DNA from: Pedobacter sp. UBA1951
GTDB taxonomy: Bacteria; Bacteroidota; Bacteroidia; Sphingobacteriales; Sphingobacteriaceae
NCBI GenBank assembly: GCA_002336465.1
Contig: DDEP01000010.1
Span: 1 to 33,788 of the forward strand
Direction: 5' to 3'
DNA length: 33,788 bases
Both the position numbers and the translations under genes were made by a program. Below the pieces are notes generated by a model. The model saw only the letters and a list, made by a program, of their open reading frames with translations, did no database searches and was not told where the DNA came from. Positions 1-6,781 of this stretch are shown one piece after another. Within the stretch, counting starts at the first letter, position 1. Every line of letters starts with the position of its first letter.

Positions 1-27
1 AGATCCTAAAGAAAGTATCTATCTCCG

Positions 28-666
28 TCATAAATCTTCTTTCTTGGAAACATCTATAATATAATGGGTAAGTTCACGGGTATAGTGGTCGAGCTTTTTT
101 ATGGAGGGTAATACATGCCTAGCAACTTCGGCAATCTCATCCCTATTGAAATTTTCCGTATCGTTAAGAATTTGCATCATCCCCAAAAGCTGGGTAACCG
201 GCTGACGCAGGCCGTGTGATATCTTGAACAGTATGTCTTGCAATTCTTTCAGACGATCCTGGCGCTCGGTCTCCATCTTTTTCTTATCATTGATCAGGGT
301 ACGCACTGAAAAGTACTGTTTCTCCTTATGTGTAGAACTGTACACGGGAAAAATAATTGTGTCTACCCAATAGAAGCTGCCAGATTTTGTCTTATTCCTT
401 ATTTCGCCTTGCCAGATATGGCCTTTTCCAATGGTCCGCCACATCTCTTTGAAGAAATCTCTTCCGTGGAAATTAGAGTTTATGATACTGTGTTTGGCCC
501 CTATCAGCTCGTTCTCTTCATAACCTGAAATCTGGCAAAAACCTTCATTGACATAAAGAATGGTTCCTCTTTGGTTTGTAAGCGAACAGATAATGTTCTG
601 GTCTGGCTCACTCCTGTTCAGGTACAGGCTCAGATCTGCAATATGTGGTATTTCGGTAACTGTCAT
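28..666 (-). CDS. PAS domain protein with a histidine-kinase DHp-like helix but no ATPase domain
   Basis: Cytosolic protein of 212 residues from the ATG at 666; a TTG start at 699 would add 11 residues, but the ATG is preferred. Numbering below counts from the TTG. A PAS domain covers about residues 35-140, with the typical NEGFCQISGYEENELIG core and a PAC-like end. It is followed by a coiled linker and a phosphoacceptor-type helix, FKISHGLRQPVTQLLG, with the candidate phospho-His at 162. The protein then stops about 60 residues later, so the HATPase_c domain of a normal kinase is absent. No transmembrane segment is seen. The frame ends in a clean TGA and the missing part is not found downstream within the 27 bases left. 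It may serve as a phosphotransfer or dimerisation partner for another kinase, or be a remnant; the role is inference. Confidence 0.8.
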   Translation of the reverse strand: MTVTEIPHIADLSLYLNRSEPDQNIICSLTNQRGTILYVNEGFCQISGYEENELIGAKHSIINSNFHGRDFFKEMWRTIGKGHIWQGEIRNKTKSGSFYWVDTIIFPVYSSTHKEKQYFSVRTLINDKKKMETERQDRLKELQDILFKISHGLRQPVTQLLGMMQILNDTENFNRDEIAEVARHVLPSIKKLDHYTRELTHYIIDVSKKEDL

Positions 667-734
667 AAATCTTGATGGAATTTGACCTGAACATCCCAAA
701 TTTGGGTCACAGGCAGATTGCAGTTTATGTATCT

Positions 735-920
735 TTAAATCAATTGGTTAATAACATCAGTTAAAACCTCTTGTAACACAGGTATGCCTGTTTGATTTGT
801 ATCGGCTTGGACGTTGTATGAATTGGCATATGTAATAGGCCAATATCTATTGTTACAACCGCAATCTCCAAACGGTTCCCTGAACAGATTCTCATTACCG
901 AATTTTGTAGCATTTATCAT
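735..920 (-). CDS. Possible small hypothetical protein (61 aa)
   Basis: An ATG-started frame of 61 codons fills most of the gap between the PAS protein and the AraC-family gene. I recognise no family. It has no signal peptide or membrane segment, and a central DCGCNN stretch with two close cysteines. Its orientation matches both neighbours. An 11-bp direct repeat with a 21-bp period lies about 75-107 bases upstream and could regulate it. Nothing else supports translation, so it may be a chance frame. If it is not a gene, 667-1028 is a 360-base stretch with only that repeat. Confidence 0.3.
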   Translation of the reverse strand: MINATKFGNENLFREPFGDCGCNNRYWPITYANSYNVQADTNQTGIPVLQEVLTDVINQLI

Positions 921-995
921 AGATTATTGTGTTGGTTGGCTCATTAAAAAGTAACTCATCAGCAATTTAGCGATAAAGGCGGTTTAAAAATTAAG

Positions 996-1027
996 ATTTT
1001 CAAACAGATAGATAATATTTTCAAACA
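996..1027. promoter_or_regulatory. Two direct repeats with 21-bp period, operator-like
   Basis: ATTTTCAAACA occurs at 996-1006 and again, identically, at 1017-1027, so the two copies lie on the same helix face two turns apart. They sit just past the stop codon of the AraC-family gene and upstream of the small minus-strand frame. AraC-family dimers classically bind direct half-sites about 21 bp apart; that this pair is such a site is inference. Confidence 0.35.
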
Positions 1028-1028
1028 A

Positions 1029-1904
1029 TTATTTCCTGCGAAGGGAATTTGGGGTGCATCCCATTACCCGTTTGAAAAAATTATTGAAATAGGTAGGATA
1101 TTCGAAACCTAGAGAATGTGCAATTTCAGCTACATTCCAGTCTGTATGTAGCAACAGAAGCTTCGCCTCTATGGCAATCTTCTCTGTGATATGCTCCTTA
1201 GTCGTTTTTCCGGTAACTTCCTTTACTGAACGGTTAAGGTGGTTTACGTGGATATTGAGATGCTGTGCAAAATTTTTTGGTGTCTTTAACTTAATGTGCT
1301 GCCCCATACAGCTTATCGGAAACTGCTTGTTCAAAAGCTCCATAAAAACATCAGCAATCCGAGAAGAAGCATTCATAGACTTCAAGTACTTGTTAAGGGG
1401 TTGAGATTTATGTGCTTCATGTACAATTAGGTTGATATAGTTTCTGATCAGCTCTTGCTTGTATTGGTAGTGCAGGGACTGCTCTTCTATCATCTTCTCG
1501 AAAATCGCCTTCACAAATAGATAGGACTTTTCTGTTAATGTATATACGGGCGTACCTCCTATCTTTAAAAGTGGCGATTCCTGAAGGCTTTTTAGACGCT
1601 CGATACCATTAAAAAAATCTTCCGAAAAAATGCAGGAATATGTATTATGCTCTGGCGATTCTACAATCCATGAATACGGTATATGTGGCTTTCCGAAGAA
1701 AAGGTTGTACCCCTCAAGATGTATGCTTTTGTCGGCATAATGTATCGTGCTCTTACCGTGGTGGAGGCATACCCTGTAAAAATCTTTTCTGGAATAATCT
1801 GGAAGACCTTTCAGGCTATGGTGTACCTGATACACCCTGAATCCGCCGGACAAAAAACCGGGCTGTTTTAATGTCTCGATATCTCTTAATAGTCCGTCTT
1901 TCAT
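1029..1904 (-). CDS. AraC family transcriptional regulator
   Basis: A 291-residue DNA-binding regulator of usual AraC-family length. The N-terminal 170 residues are a cupin-like sensing region, including the short stretch LEGYNLFFGKPHIPYSW. The C-terminal 100 residues carry the double helix-turn-helix: first helix pair around FAQHLNIHVNHLNRSVKEVT, second around VAEIAHSLGFEYPTYFNNFF, the family's most conserved block. It lies downstream of an alpha/beta hydrolase gene on the same strand, separated by a terminator-like hairpin, and a second AraC-family gene lies on the other side of that hydrolase. The two regulators share the HTH organisation and the GFEYPxYFxxFFK block but have different N-terminal halves, so they probably sense different effectors. 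The likely targets are the hydrolase or its own gene; the ligand is unknown. Confidence 0.92.
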   Translation of the reverse strand: MKDGLLRDIETLKQPGFLSGGFRVYQVHHSLKGLPDYSRKDFYRVCLHHGKSTIHYADKSIHLEGYNLFFGKPHIPYSWIVESPEHNTYSCIFSEDFFNGIERLKSLQESPLLKIGGTPVYTLTEKSYLFVKAIFEKMIEEQSLHYQYKQELIRNYINLIVHEAHKSQPLNKYLKSMNASSRIADVFMELLNKQFPISCMGQHIKLKTPKNFAQHLNIHVNHLNRSVKEVTGKTTKEHITEKIAIEAKLLLLHTDWNVAEIAHSLGFEYPTYFNNFFKRVMGCTPNSLRRK

Positions 1905-1926
1905 ATATTAATTGATATTCAATAAA

Positions 1927-1956
1927 ATGCCAGACAGTAGTACCTCCGCCTGGCAT
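1927..1956 (-). terminator. Hairpin terminator after the hydrolase gene
   Basis: ATGCCAG at 1927-1933 pairs with CTGGCAT at 1950-1956 around a 16-base loop. On the minus strand the stem is followed by TTTTATT. It lies 18 bases past the hydrolase stop codon and before the AraC-family start, so it probably separates the two transcripts. The long loop and short stem make it a moderate terminator. Confidence 0.5.
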
Positions 1957-1973
1957 GCAAAATCTTAATGGTT

Positions 1974-2900
1974 TTATGAAAGGTGCTTATTAAAAAACGG
2001 AACAATTTGTTCTAATGCTTTACGGGTAGCATCTGCTCCATCGTACAGATCATAGTGACTTGCACCCTGAATAACCTGAATGCTCTTTTGTTTTGAAGCT
2101 GCCTTATCAAACAACTCAAACCCATCTCTATACGAACCGAACGCACCCACTTTATCGCCGATAACGATATGAAGTGGCTGTGTAAGTAATAAGTCTGCCA
2201 AATGGAAAGCATCAAAAGCCATTGCTTTATCCAAACTATCTACACGTAAATGATTGGGTGAGTTTGGGTGTTGCGCTCTTGGTGTCTGGTAATAATCTAC
2301 TGCTTCTATAATATCAATATCATTCATTCCGGCAGCTTGTCTGTCTTCTTGTGAGTTTGGGCGGTAAATTGTAATTGCGGGTTCAATTCCTCTTGCCTGT
2401 GCGGTACGTTGTTTGGCGATCCCTTCCAAAGTTTTGATGGCTGCATCTGCAGTAAAATCTCCCTCACGCAATAGGCGACCATAGTTAGCACCTACTACTG
2501 TTACCACGGCTTTAAATCTTCTTTCGGTCATTGCTGCATTAGCTGCATAACCACCGCCACCACATATGCCTAAAACACCGATCTTCTCTTCATCTACATA
2601 ATTCAAAGTCGTTAGAAAATCTGCTGCACAACGAAAATCTTCAACACGAATTGCCGGATCTTCCAGAAACCTTACTTCGCCTCCGCTTTCTCCTTGGTTA
2701 GATGCATCAAAAACTAAGGTGATAAATCCTGCTTCTGCTAACGCCTTACCATAGATGTTGCCAGCTGTCTGTTCTTTGCAACTGCTTATAGGGTGTGCAC
2801 AAACAATAGCTGGATATTTTTTATTTTCATCAAAGTCTTTCGGGAACTGCAAGATGCCTGCAACCTCCCAATTCCTATTTTTGAATTCTACTGCTCTCAT
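1974..2900 (-). CDS. Alpha/beta hydrolase with Cys nucleophile (dienelactone hydrolase/YcjY-like)
   Basis: A 308-residue cytosolic alpha/beta-hydrolase fold protein. The oxyanion region is PAIVCAHP (30-37), a strand-turn FDASNQGESGG follows (64-73), the nucleophile elbow is LGICGGGGYA with Cys113 in the G-x-C-x-G position, a candidate acid is Asp249 (IVIGDK) and the catalytic base is His282 (QGASHYDLYDG). A Cys rather than Ser elbow is known from dienelactone hydrolases and from related YcjY-type proteins. The region 145-235 is a lid-like insertion rich in charged residues. A promoter-like TATCTTTG lies 31-38 bases upstream of the start. It sits between two AraC-family genes on the same strand, so induction by an effector of one of them is likely. 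The substrate (ester or lactone) is not indicated by the sequence. Confidence 0.85.
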   Translation of the reverse strand: MRAVEFKNRNWEVAGILQFPKDFDENKKYPAIVCAHPISSCKEQTAGNIYGKALAEAGFITLVFDASNQGESGGEVRFLEDPAIRVEDFRCAADFLTTLNYVDEEKIGVLGICGGGGYAANAAMTERRFKAVVTVVGANYGRLLREGDFTADAAIKTLEGIAKQRTAQARGIEPAITIYRPNSQEDRQAAGMNDIDIIEAVDYYQTPRAQHPNSPNHLRVDSLDKAMAFDAFHLADLLLTQPLHIVIGDKVGAFGSYRDGFELFDKAASKQKSIQVIQGASHYDLYDGADATRKALEQIVPFFNKHLS

Positions 2901-2930
2901 TGTCTTTTATCTTTAAATTGGTTAACGGTA

Positions 2931-2943
2931 CAAAGATATTTCG
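2931..2943 (-). promoter_or_regulatory. Bacteroidota -7 promoter element of the hydrolase gene
   Basis: On the minus strand TATCTTTG (2938-2931) matches the Bacteroidota -7 consensus TAnnTTTG exactly and ends 31 bases before the ATG. No clear -33 TTTG is seen at the usual distance. The 13-mer CGAAATATCTTTG that contains it is repeated exactly at 3919-3931 on the plus strand. Confidence 0.5.
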
Positions 2944-2990
2944 ACCTGAAAGCTATCTGCTTAAAGTAATTACGGGAAGTCTTCAACTAT

Positions 2991-3854
2991 TTACTGATTC
3001 CTGAAAACGCTGGGTGAAATACCTGTTTCCTTTTTGAAGAACGTGGCGAAATAGGACGGATATTCAAATCCTAAGCTGAAGGCGATTTCACTTATGCTCA
3101 AAGAGGTTGTTCTCAATCTGTTCTTTGCTATCTGGATGAGCAGTTGGTGGATGTGCTCTTGTGGCGAACGACCCGTGTAGTGCTTGATGAGGTCGCCAAA
3201 ATAGTTAGGTGAGAGATTTGCCAAATCCGAGAAGTAGGAGACCGATGGTACTTTCAAAGCATTCTGTCCATCATCATAATAAGCTTCGAGGTTCTTGTAA
3301 AAATCAGCAACGGTGGTATTATATAATTCTTCCCTCGTATCAAACTGTCTGCTGTAAAACTTCTGTATGTAGGATAGGATGAGCGAAGCATAGTGTATCA
3401 CAATGTCTTTAGAGAAATGCTCATCGCCTTCAAATTCTTTCAGTGCTTTTTTGAAAAGGTCGGTAATGGTTTTTTCTTCCTCCTTGGTTATAAAAAGTGC
3501 CTCGTGGTTATTGTAATAGGTAAAGCTGTATTCTCTGGCAATCTTTCTGAACAGCCCCGAATCTATGAGGATATGGTAGCCAGATATCTGATGTTCTAAG
3601 TCCCATTGAAGATAATCGCCTGGCTGGTCAAGATAAGCAAAGGCATCTGCTTGGTCAAATGTAGTTTGACCGAAATTCTTGTCTTTGTCATAATCCAGCT
3701 TTACTGCCAACAGGTAAAAATCAAGCTCAATCGGTGCGGATTTTCGCCTCATCTCCTTTTGCTTGTGGTATTCTACCAGATGGATATGGTTGTTCTTAAA
3801 GCCACTGATATTTGTATATTCAAGAAAGGCCTTTATGTCATACTTTTTCTTCAA
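2991..3854 (-). CDS. AraC family transcriptional regulator
   Basis: A 287-residue regulator. The N-terminal 180 residues form a sensing domain of the type found in Bacteroidota AraC proteins, with the short block WDLEHQISGYHILIDSGLF near residue 84. The C-terminal double helix-turn-helix includes LSPNYFGDLIKHYTGRSPQE and LSISEIAFSLGFEYPSYFAT, ending in FFKKETGISPSVFRNQ. It lies 90 bases upstream of the hydrolase gene and on the same strand, making it the closest candidate regulator of the hydrolase. Two tandem promoter-like elements precede it. The effector is not evident. Confidence 0.92.
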   Translation of the reverse strand: MKKKYDIKAFLEYTNISGFKNNHIHLVEYHKQKEMRRKSAPIELDFYLLAVKLDYDKDKNFGQTTFDQADAFAYLDQPGDYLQWDLEHQISGYHILIDSGLFRKIAREYSFTYYNNHEALFITKEEEKTITDLFKKALKEFEGDEHFSKDIVIHYASLILSYIQKFYSRQFDTREELYNTTVADFYKNLEAYYDDGQNALKVPSVSYFSDLANLSPNYFGDLIKHYTGRSPQEHIHQLLIQIAKNRLRTTSLSISEIAFSLGFEYPSYFATFFKKETGISPSVFRNQ

Positions 3855-3860
3855 TGAATC

Positions 3861-3887
3861 GCAAATTTATGAGTTGCAAATTTATGA
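3861..3887 (-). promoter_or_regulatory. Tandem 12-bp repeat carrying two -7 elements, upstream of AraC-family gene
   Basis: GCAAATTTATGA is present at 3861-3872 and again at 3876-3887, period 15. On the minus strand each copy reads TAAATTTG, a perfect TAnnTTTG -7 element, at 3869-3862 and 3884-3877. The start codon follows at 3854. The pair may be a duplicated promoter or a direct-repeat operator overlapping the start region. Confidence 0.45.
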
Positions 3888-3918
3888 ACTATTAAAATTG
3901 CATACTTAAATTTTTTAC

Positions 3919-3931
3919 CGAAATATCTTTG
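3919..3931 (+). promoter_or_regulatory. Plus-strand promoter-like element in a gene-free gap
   Basis: CGAAATATCTTTG contains TATCTTTG at 3924-3931, an exact TAnnTTTG match. A TTG at 3898-3900 lies 23 bases upstream, slightly far for a -33 element. No plus-strand gene follows; about 75 bases later comes a hairpin with T-runs on both sides, so a short RNA is possible. Confidence 0.3.
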
Positions 3932-4004
3932 ATTTTTACTGTTAGGATGTACTTTGTTTCATCAACCTGCTCCAAAAACCTACCGTTTTTAACAAAGAAA
4001 AAGC

Positions 4005-4033
4005 AAAAGAGCCGCAAAAATCGCGGCTCTTTT
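4005..4033 (-). terminator. Rho-independent terminator of the SusC/SusD operon
   Basis: A perfect 11-bp stem pairs AAAAGAGCCGC (4005-4015) with GCGGCTCTTTT (4023-4033) around a 7-base loop. On the minus strand it is followed by GCTTTTTC, and it lies 19 bases past the DUF4302 stop codon. The plus strand also has TTTTATTAT after the stem, so it can work in both directions. Confidence 0.85.
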
Positions 4034-4051
4034 ATTATAGATGTAAGGATC

Positions 4052-5404
4052 CTAATTTACGTTCCATCGCAGGAAGTAATTGTTATTGGTGGAGACTTTC
4101 AAGCGTCCAAGCGTTTGTACGCCTCCATTAATATTTCCTGTCTCGTAATCGGCATCAAATGCATTCTGGGTAAGGAAGTTATGAAACTCACTTACATAGG
4201 CTCCTACAGCTCCAGAGTTGTTATAGTTATTGTAATTACCTCCGGTCTGTTTGCTCACAAAATCGGTAAAGGTAACCTGTCCATTATTGTTTACCTTAAG
4301 GATATATTCCTTGTAAGCGTTATATCCACTGCCAGATGAGTTGATGTAGCGATAGTTGACAATGACCGTGTCTATAGCCCTACGGGTGATTTCTATATAT
4401 TGCAACTTACGTCCACCGTTATTCATACTCGTTTCTGTATTATTATACAACGTAGCCCCATTGCCTGCCTGATTATCCTTCTGCAAACGCAGCGCCGTAA
4501 ACCTATAGATAGATATCCTTTCTCCAAAGGATTCTAATGGGTTGTTCTCAGGTCTTATCGCCAGTTCTTTGCCTGCTTTATCTACGAGAAAAAGCTGATT
4601 TTTGCTCTTATCGAGTCTGATCTCTGCAATAGATATATCGCCATTGATAAATAGGTTTTTTAAGACCAATCTGTCTAAAACAGCTGCAAATGCAATAGAT
4701 TTTTCCTGCATCACGCCGTTTTCTTTCCAGTTAAAAGTAAGCATACGTGTTGCCATGTTAAACAGTACGGTGGTGTTATTGGTGCCTTGCACCGGATTTA
4801 CGTAGAGAAAAGGGTATAACAACGCATAGTTCTGAATGTCGTTCTTTAGGTTAACATAGCTATGCTGTTCTAAAGCCGTCAGGTCTTGTGCGGTAGCTTT
4901 TCTGAGTACCATTTTACTTTTGTATAAGTTTCCTTCAAATACTACACTATCTGCATATATTTTCTTAAACCCAAACTCAAAGTCTGAATAATACCCACGC
5001 CCGGCTTCTCCTCCGTTCACATCAGTACTGGGATCTGCTAGCAAATGGATATAGTTATAGGTATCAAAATTGAGCGAAGGTCTTCCCGTTATCTGCACGC
5101 TATAGGCGCTCTGTTTTTTGGCAACGATTGTATTATTATTAAAGTCGCTGTACATATCCACTTTACCATCGGGAGTGAATTTCATATAAAAAGTGTAGCC
5201 TCCTCTCGGGTAATTACTGGTTCCAGCTGGGTACACGCAAGCTATCCATCCTTTGTCATAATCTACAAGCGTGCTCTTGTAATAGGCTAAGGTCTCGTTT
5301 ACGCGAGCTTCAGGTGTCTTACCATCTATCAATTCTATATTGTTCTTTTTACAGCCCAGCAGCATTGCTGTTATTAAAAGGCTATAGTATAAGTATTTCT
5401 TCAT
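4052..5404 (-). CDS. DUF4302 domain lipoprotein
   Basis: A 450-residue predicted lipoprotein with a lipobox ending at Cys18 (TAMLLGC). The body fits the DUF4302 family: an N-terminal block with VDYDKGWIACVYP, a glycine-rich segment GYTFYMKFTPDGKVDMYSDF and later beta-rich repeats. DUF4302 proteins are encoded with SusC/SusD pairs and are thought to sit on the outer membrane; the biochemical role is not known. It is the last gene of this operon, 42 bases after the metallohydrolase and 19 bases before a strong terminator. It probably acts as an accessory surface binding protein for the SusC/SusD ligand; that is inference from context. Confidence 0.82.
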   Translation of the reverse strand: MKKYLYYSLLITAMLLGCKKNNIELIDGKTPEARVNETLAYYKSTLVDYDKGWIACVYPAGTSNYPRGGYTFYMKFTPDGKVDMYSDFNNNTIVAKKQSAYSVQITGRPSLNFDTYNYIHLLADPSTDVNGGEAGRGYYSDFEFGFKKIYADSVVFEGNLYKSKMVLRKATAQDLTALEQHSYVNLKNDIQNYALLYPFLYVNPVQGTNNTTVLFNMATRMLTFNWKENGVMQEKSIAFAAVLDRLVLKNLFINGDISIAEIRLDKSKNQLFLVDKAGKELAIRPENNPLESFGERISIYRFTALRLQKDNQAGNGATLYNNTETSMNNGGRKLQYIEITRRAIDTVIVNYRYINSSGSGYNAYKEYILKVNNNGQVTFTDFVSKQTGGNYNNYNNSGAVGAYVSEFHNFLTQNAFDADYETGNINGGVQTLGRLKVSTNNNYFLRWNVN

Positions 5405-5446
5405 TTTATTAGGTTTTGTGATACCATCAATAAATTAGATTGCCTG

Positions 5447-6772
5447 TTATTGGAGTATCCCCGTTACAAAATTGGTTTGTTCTTGCCCTACAACATAAAA
5501 ACCACCTATCAGCGTACTGGCTCCTTGGTACTCTATCTTAAACGTATTAGATGACAGGTAATTTCTCAATGTTGGTGTTGCATTAAAGAAAGAACCGCTG
5601 GCCGGATCGTAGAGCTGAAGCTTAAATGTTTTATCTGTTACGGGGATGATCTTAAAGCGCAGACTGTTATTGGTACTTCCACTAGGGTAGGTTGCGTACA
5701 TTCTCACTCTCAGTTCTCCCTGTATCTCATCAAAATTGAAAAGGATGTAATCTAATGCTCTTGAGCCATAGCCAAGCAGCTCTGACTTAATGGCAGGTAA
5801 TAACCCTGCGAAAACAGTAGATTTTTTTATCGAGGCATCGCTTTCAACAAACTTAAACTCCACAAATTTCTTATGGTACCCTAAAATTGAAGCAAGCGTA
5901 GGTTCTGGTGGCAAAGCGCTTTGTATGCGTGATTGCAGCGCTCTAAAGTCAATGTTCCATAATTGTCTATAATACTCCACTATCATGGTTTCTTTTGCCC
6001 TTAGTTTAGCGGCACCTGCTACACCGGCCATTTCCACGATATTATCAAAATAGCGTTGTCCGTAAACCAATAATATGGCTATCATCTCGGCAAAATCTTC
6101 GTTGGGCTGATTTCTTGCATAGGCAGATACAAACCCTAATTGATATGCCTCTGCATCGGTATGATCTACCCATTCATCTCCAAGGTAATCGGCCGGGGCA
6201 CTTATGGACTTGTAATCAGGGCTGTAAATTGCGTTCTGATGAAGTATGTGCCCAAATTCATGGTGTATGGTCTTTAATACCCTTAACAGCGAATCTCTGT
6301 TATCTGGGTTGAATGAATTTAAACGAAACAAGGTAATTTTCTTACCGGCATCAGCGCTTCCTACGGTAACGGAACCATTGCTGTTATATTCTGCGCTTCC
6401 TACAAAAATATATTGCTTTGGAGGATAGGTTTTGATGAAATAATCTGTTGTTTCTGACCTATATGGCTGCAGAAAATATTTCAATAATGTCTGTGCAACA
6501 GGTATTACCTTGTTTTCATCTATCGGGGTTATGGATTTTGTAAGTGATAACTCAGACCTGTCCCAATAGTATTTGATTTTTATATTGTACGGATTGGTGA
6601 TATTTTCCAATAGCCATTGGTCTATAGCTGTTGGGGGTCTATAGTCACCTGAAAAATCCATCTTGTTTACTTGATCCTCTAGATTTTCTGTCTTTTTGCA
6701 ACCTAATGCCAGCAGGATAAATAACGATAAATATAATATAGCTCTATTTTTTTCTATTTTTTTCATGATCAC
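5447..6772 (-). CDS. Substrate import-associated zinc metallohydrolase lipoprotein
   Basis: A 441-residue lipoprotein (441 from MIMKK, 439 from the second Met) with a lipobox LALGC ending at Cys25. The catalytic site is TIHHEFGHILHQ: His171-Glu172-x-x-His175, the HExxH zinc motif, plus His178 forming HExxHxxH. The family (HExxH lipoproteins encoded beside SusC/SusD) fits in length and position. It should be anchored on the outer membrane, facing out, and probably trims the ligand before transport by SusC/SusD. The gene is 9 bases after susD, so it is in the same operon. The C-terminal 120 residues are beta-rich. A zinc protease role fits the motif; the peptide or protein substrate is unproven, and there is no glycoside hydrolase in the operon. 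Confidence 0.88.
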   Translation of the reverse strand: MIMKKIEKNRAILYLSLFILLALGCKKTENLEDQVNKMDFSGDYRPPTAIDQWLLENITNPYNIKIKYYWDRSELSLTKSITPIDENKVIPVAQTLLKYFLQPYRSETTDYFIKTYPPKQYIFVGSAEYNSNGSVTVGSADAGKKITLFRLNSFNPDNRDSLLRVLKTIHHEFGHILHQNAIYSPDYKSISAPADYLGDEWVDHTDAEAYQLGFVSAYARNQPNEDFAEMIAILLVYGQRYFDNIVEMAGVAGAAKLRAKETMIVEYYRQLWNIDFRALQSRIQSALPPEPTLASILGYHKKFVEFKFVESDASIKKSTVFAGLLPAIKSELLGYGSRALDYILFNFDEIQGELRVRMYATYPSGSTNNSLRFKIIPVTDKTFKLQLYDPASGSFFNATPTLRNYLSSNTFKIEYQGASTLIGGFYVVGQEQTNFVTGILQ

Positions 6773-6781
6773 AGTTTTAGG

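Noticed and set aside
3929..4339. 136-codon plus-strand open frame
   Set aside because: Crosses the strong terminator and lies antisense to the DUF4302 gene; no family resemblance. The plus-strand promoter nearby is instead considered for a short RNA.
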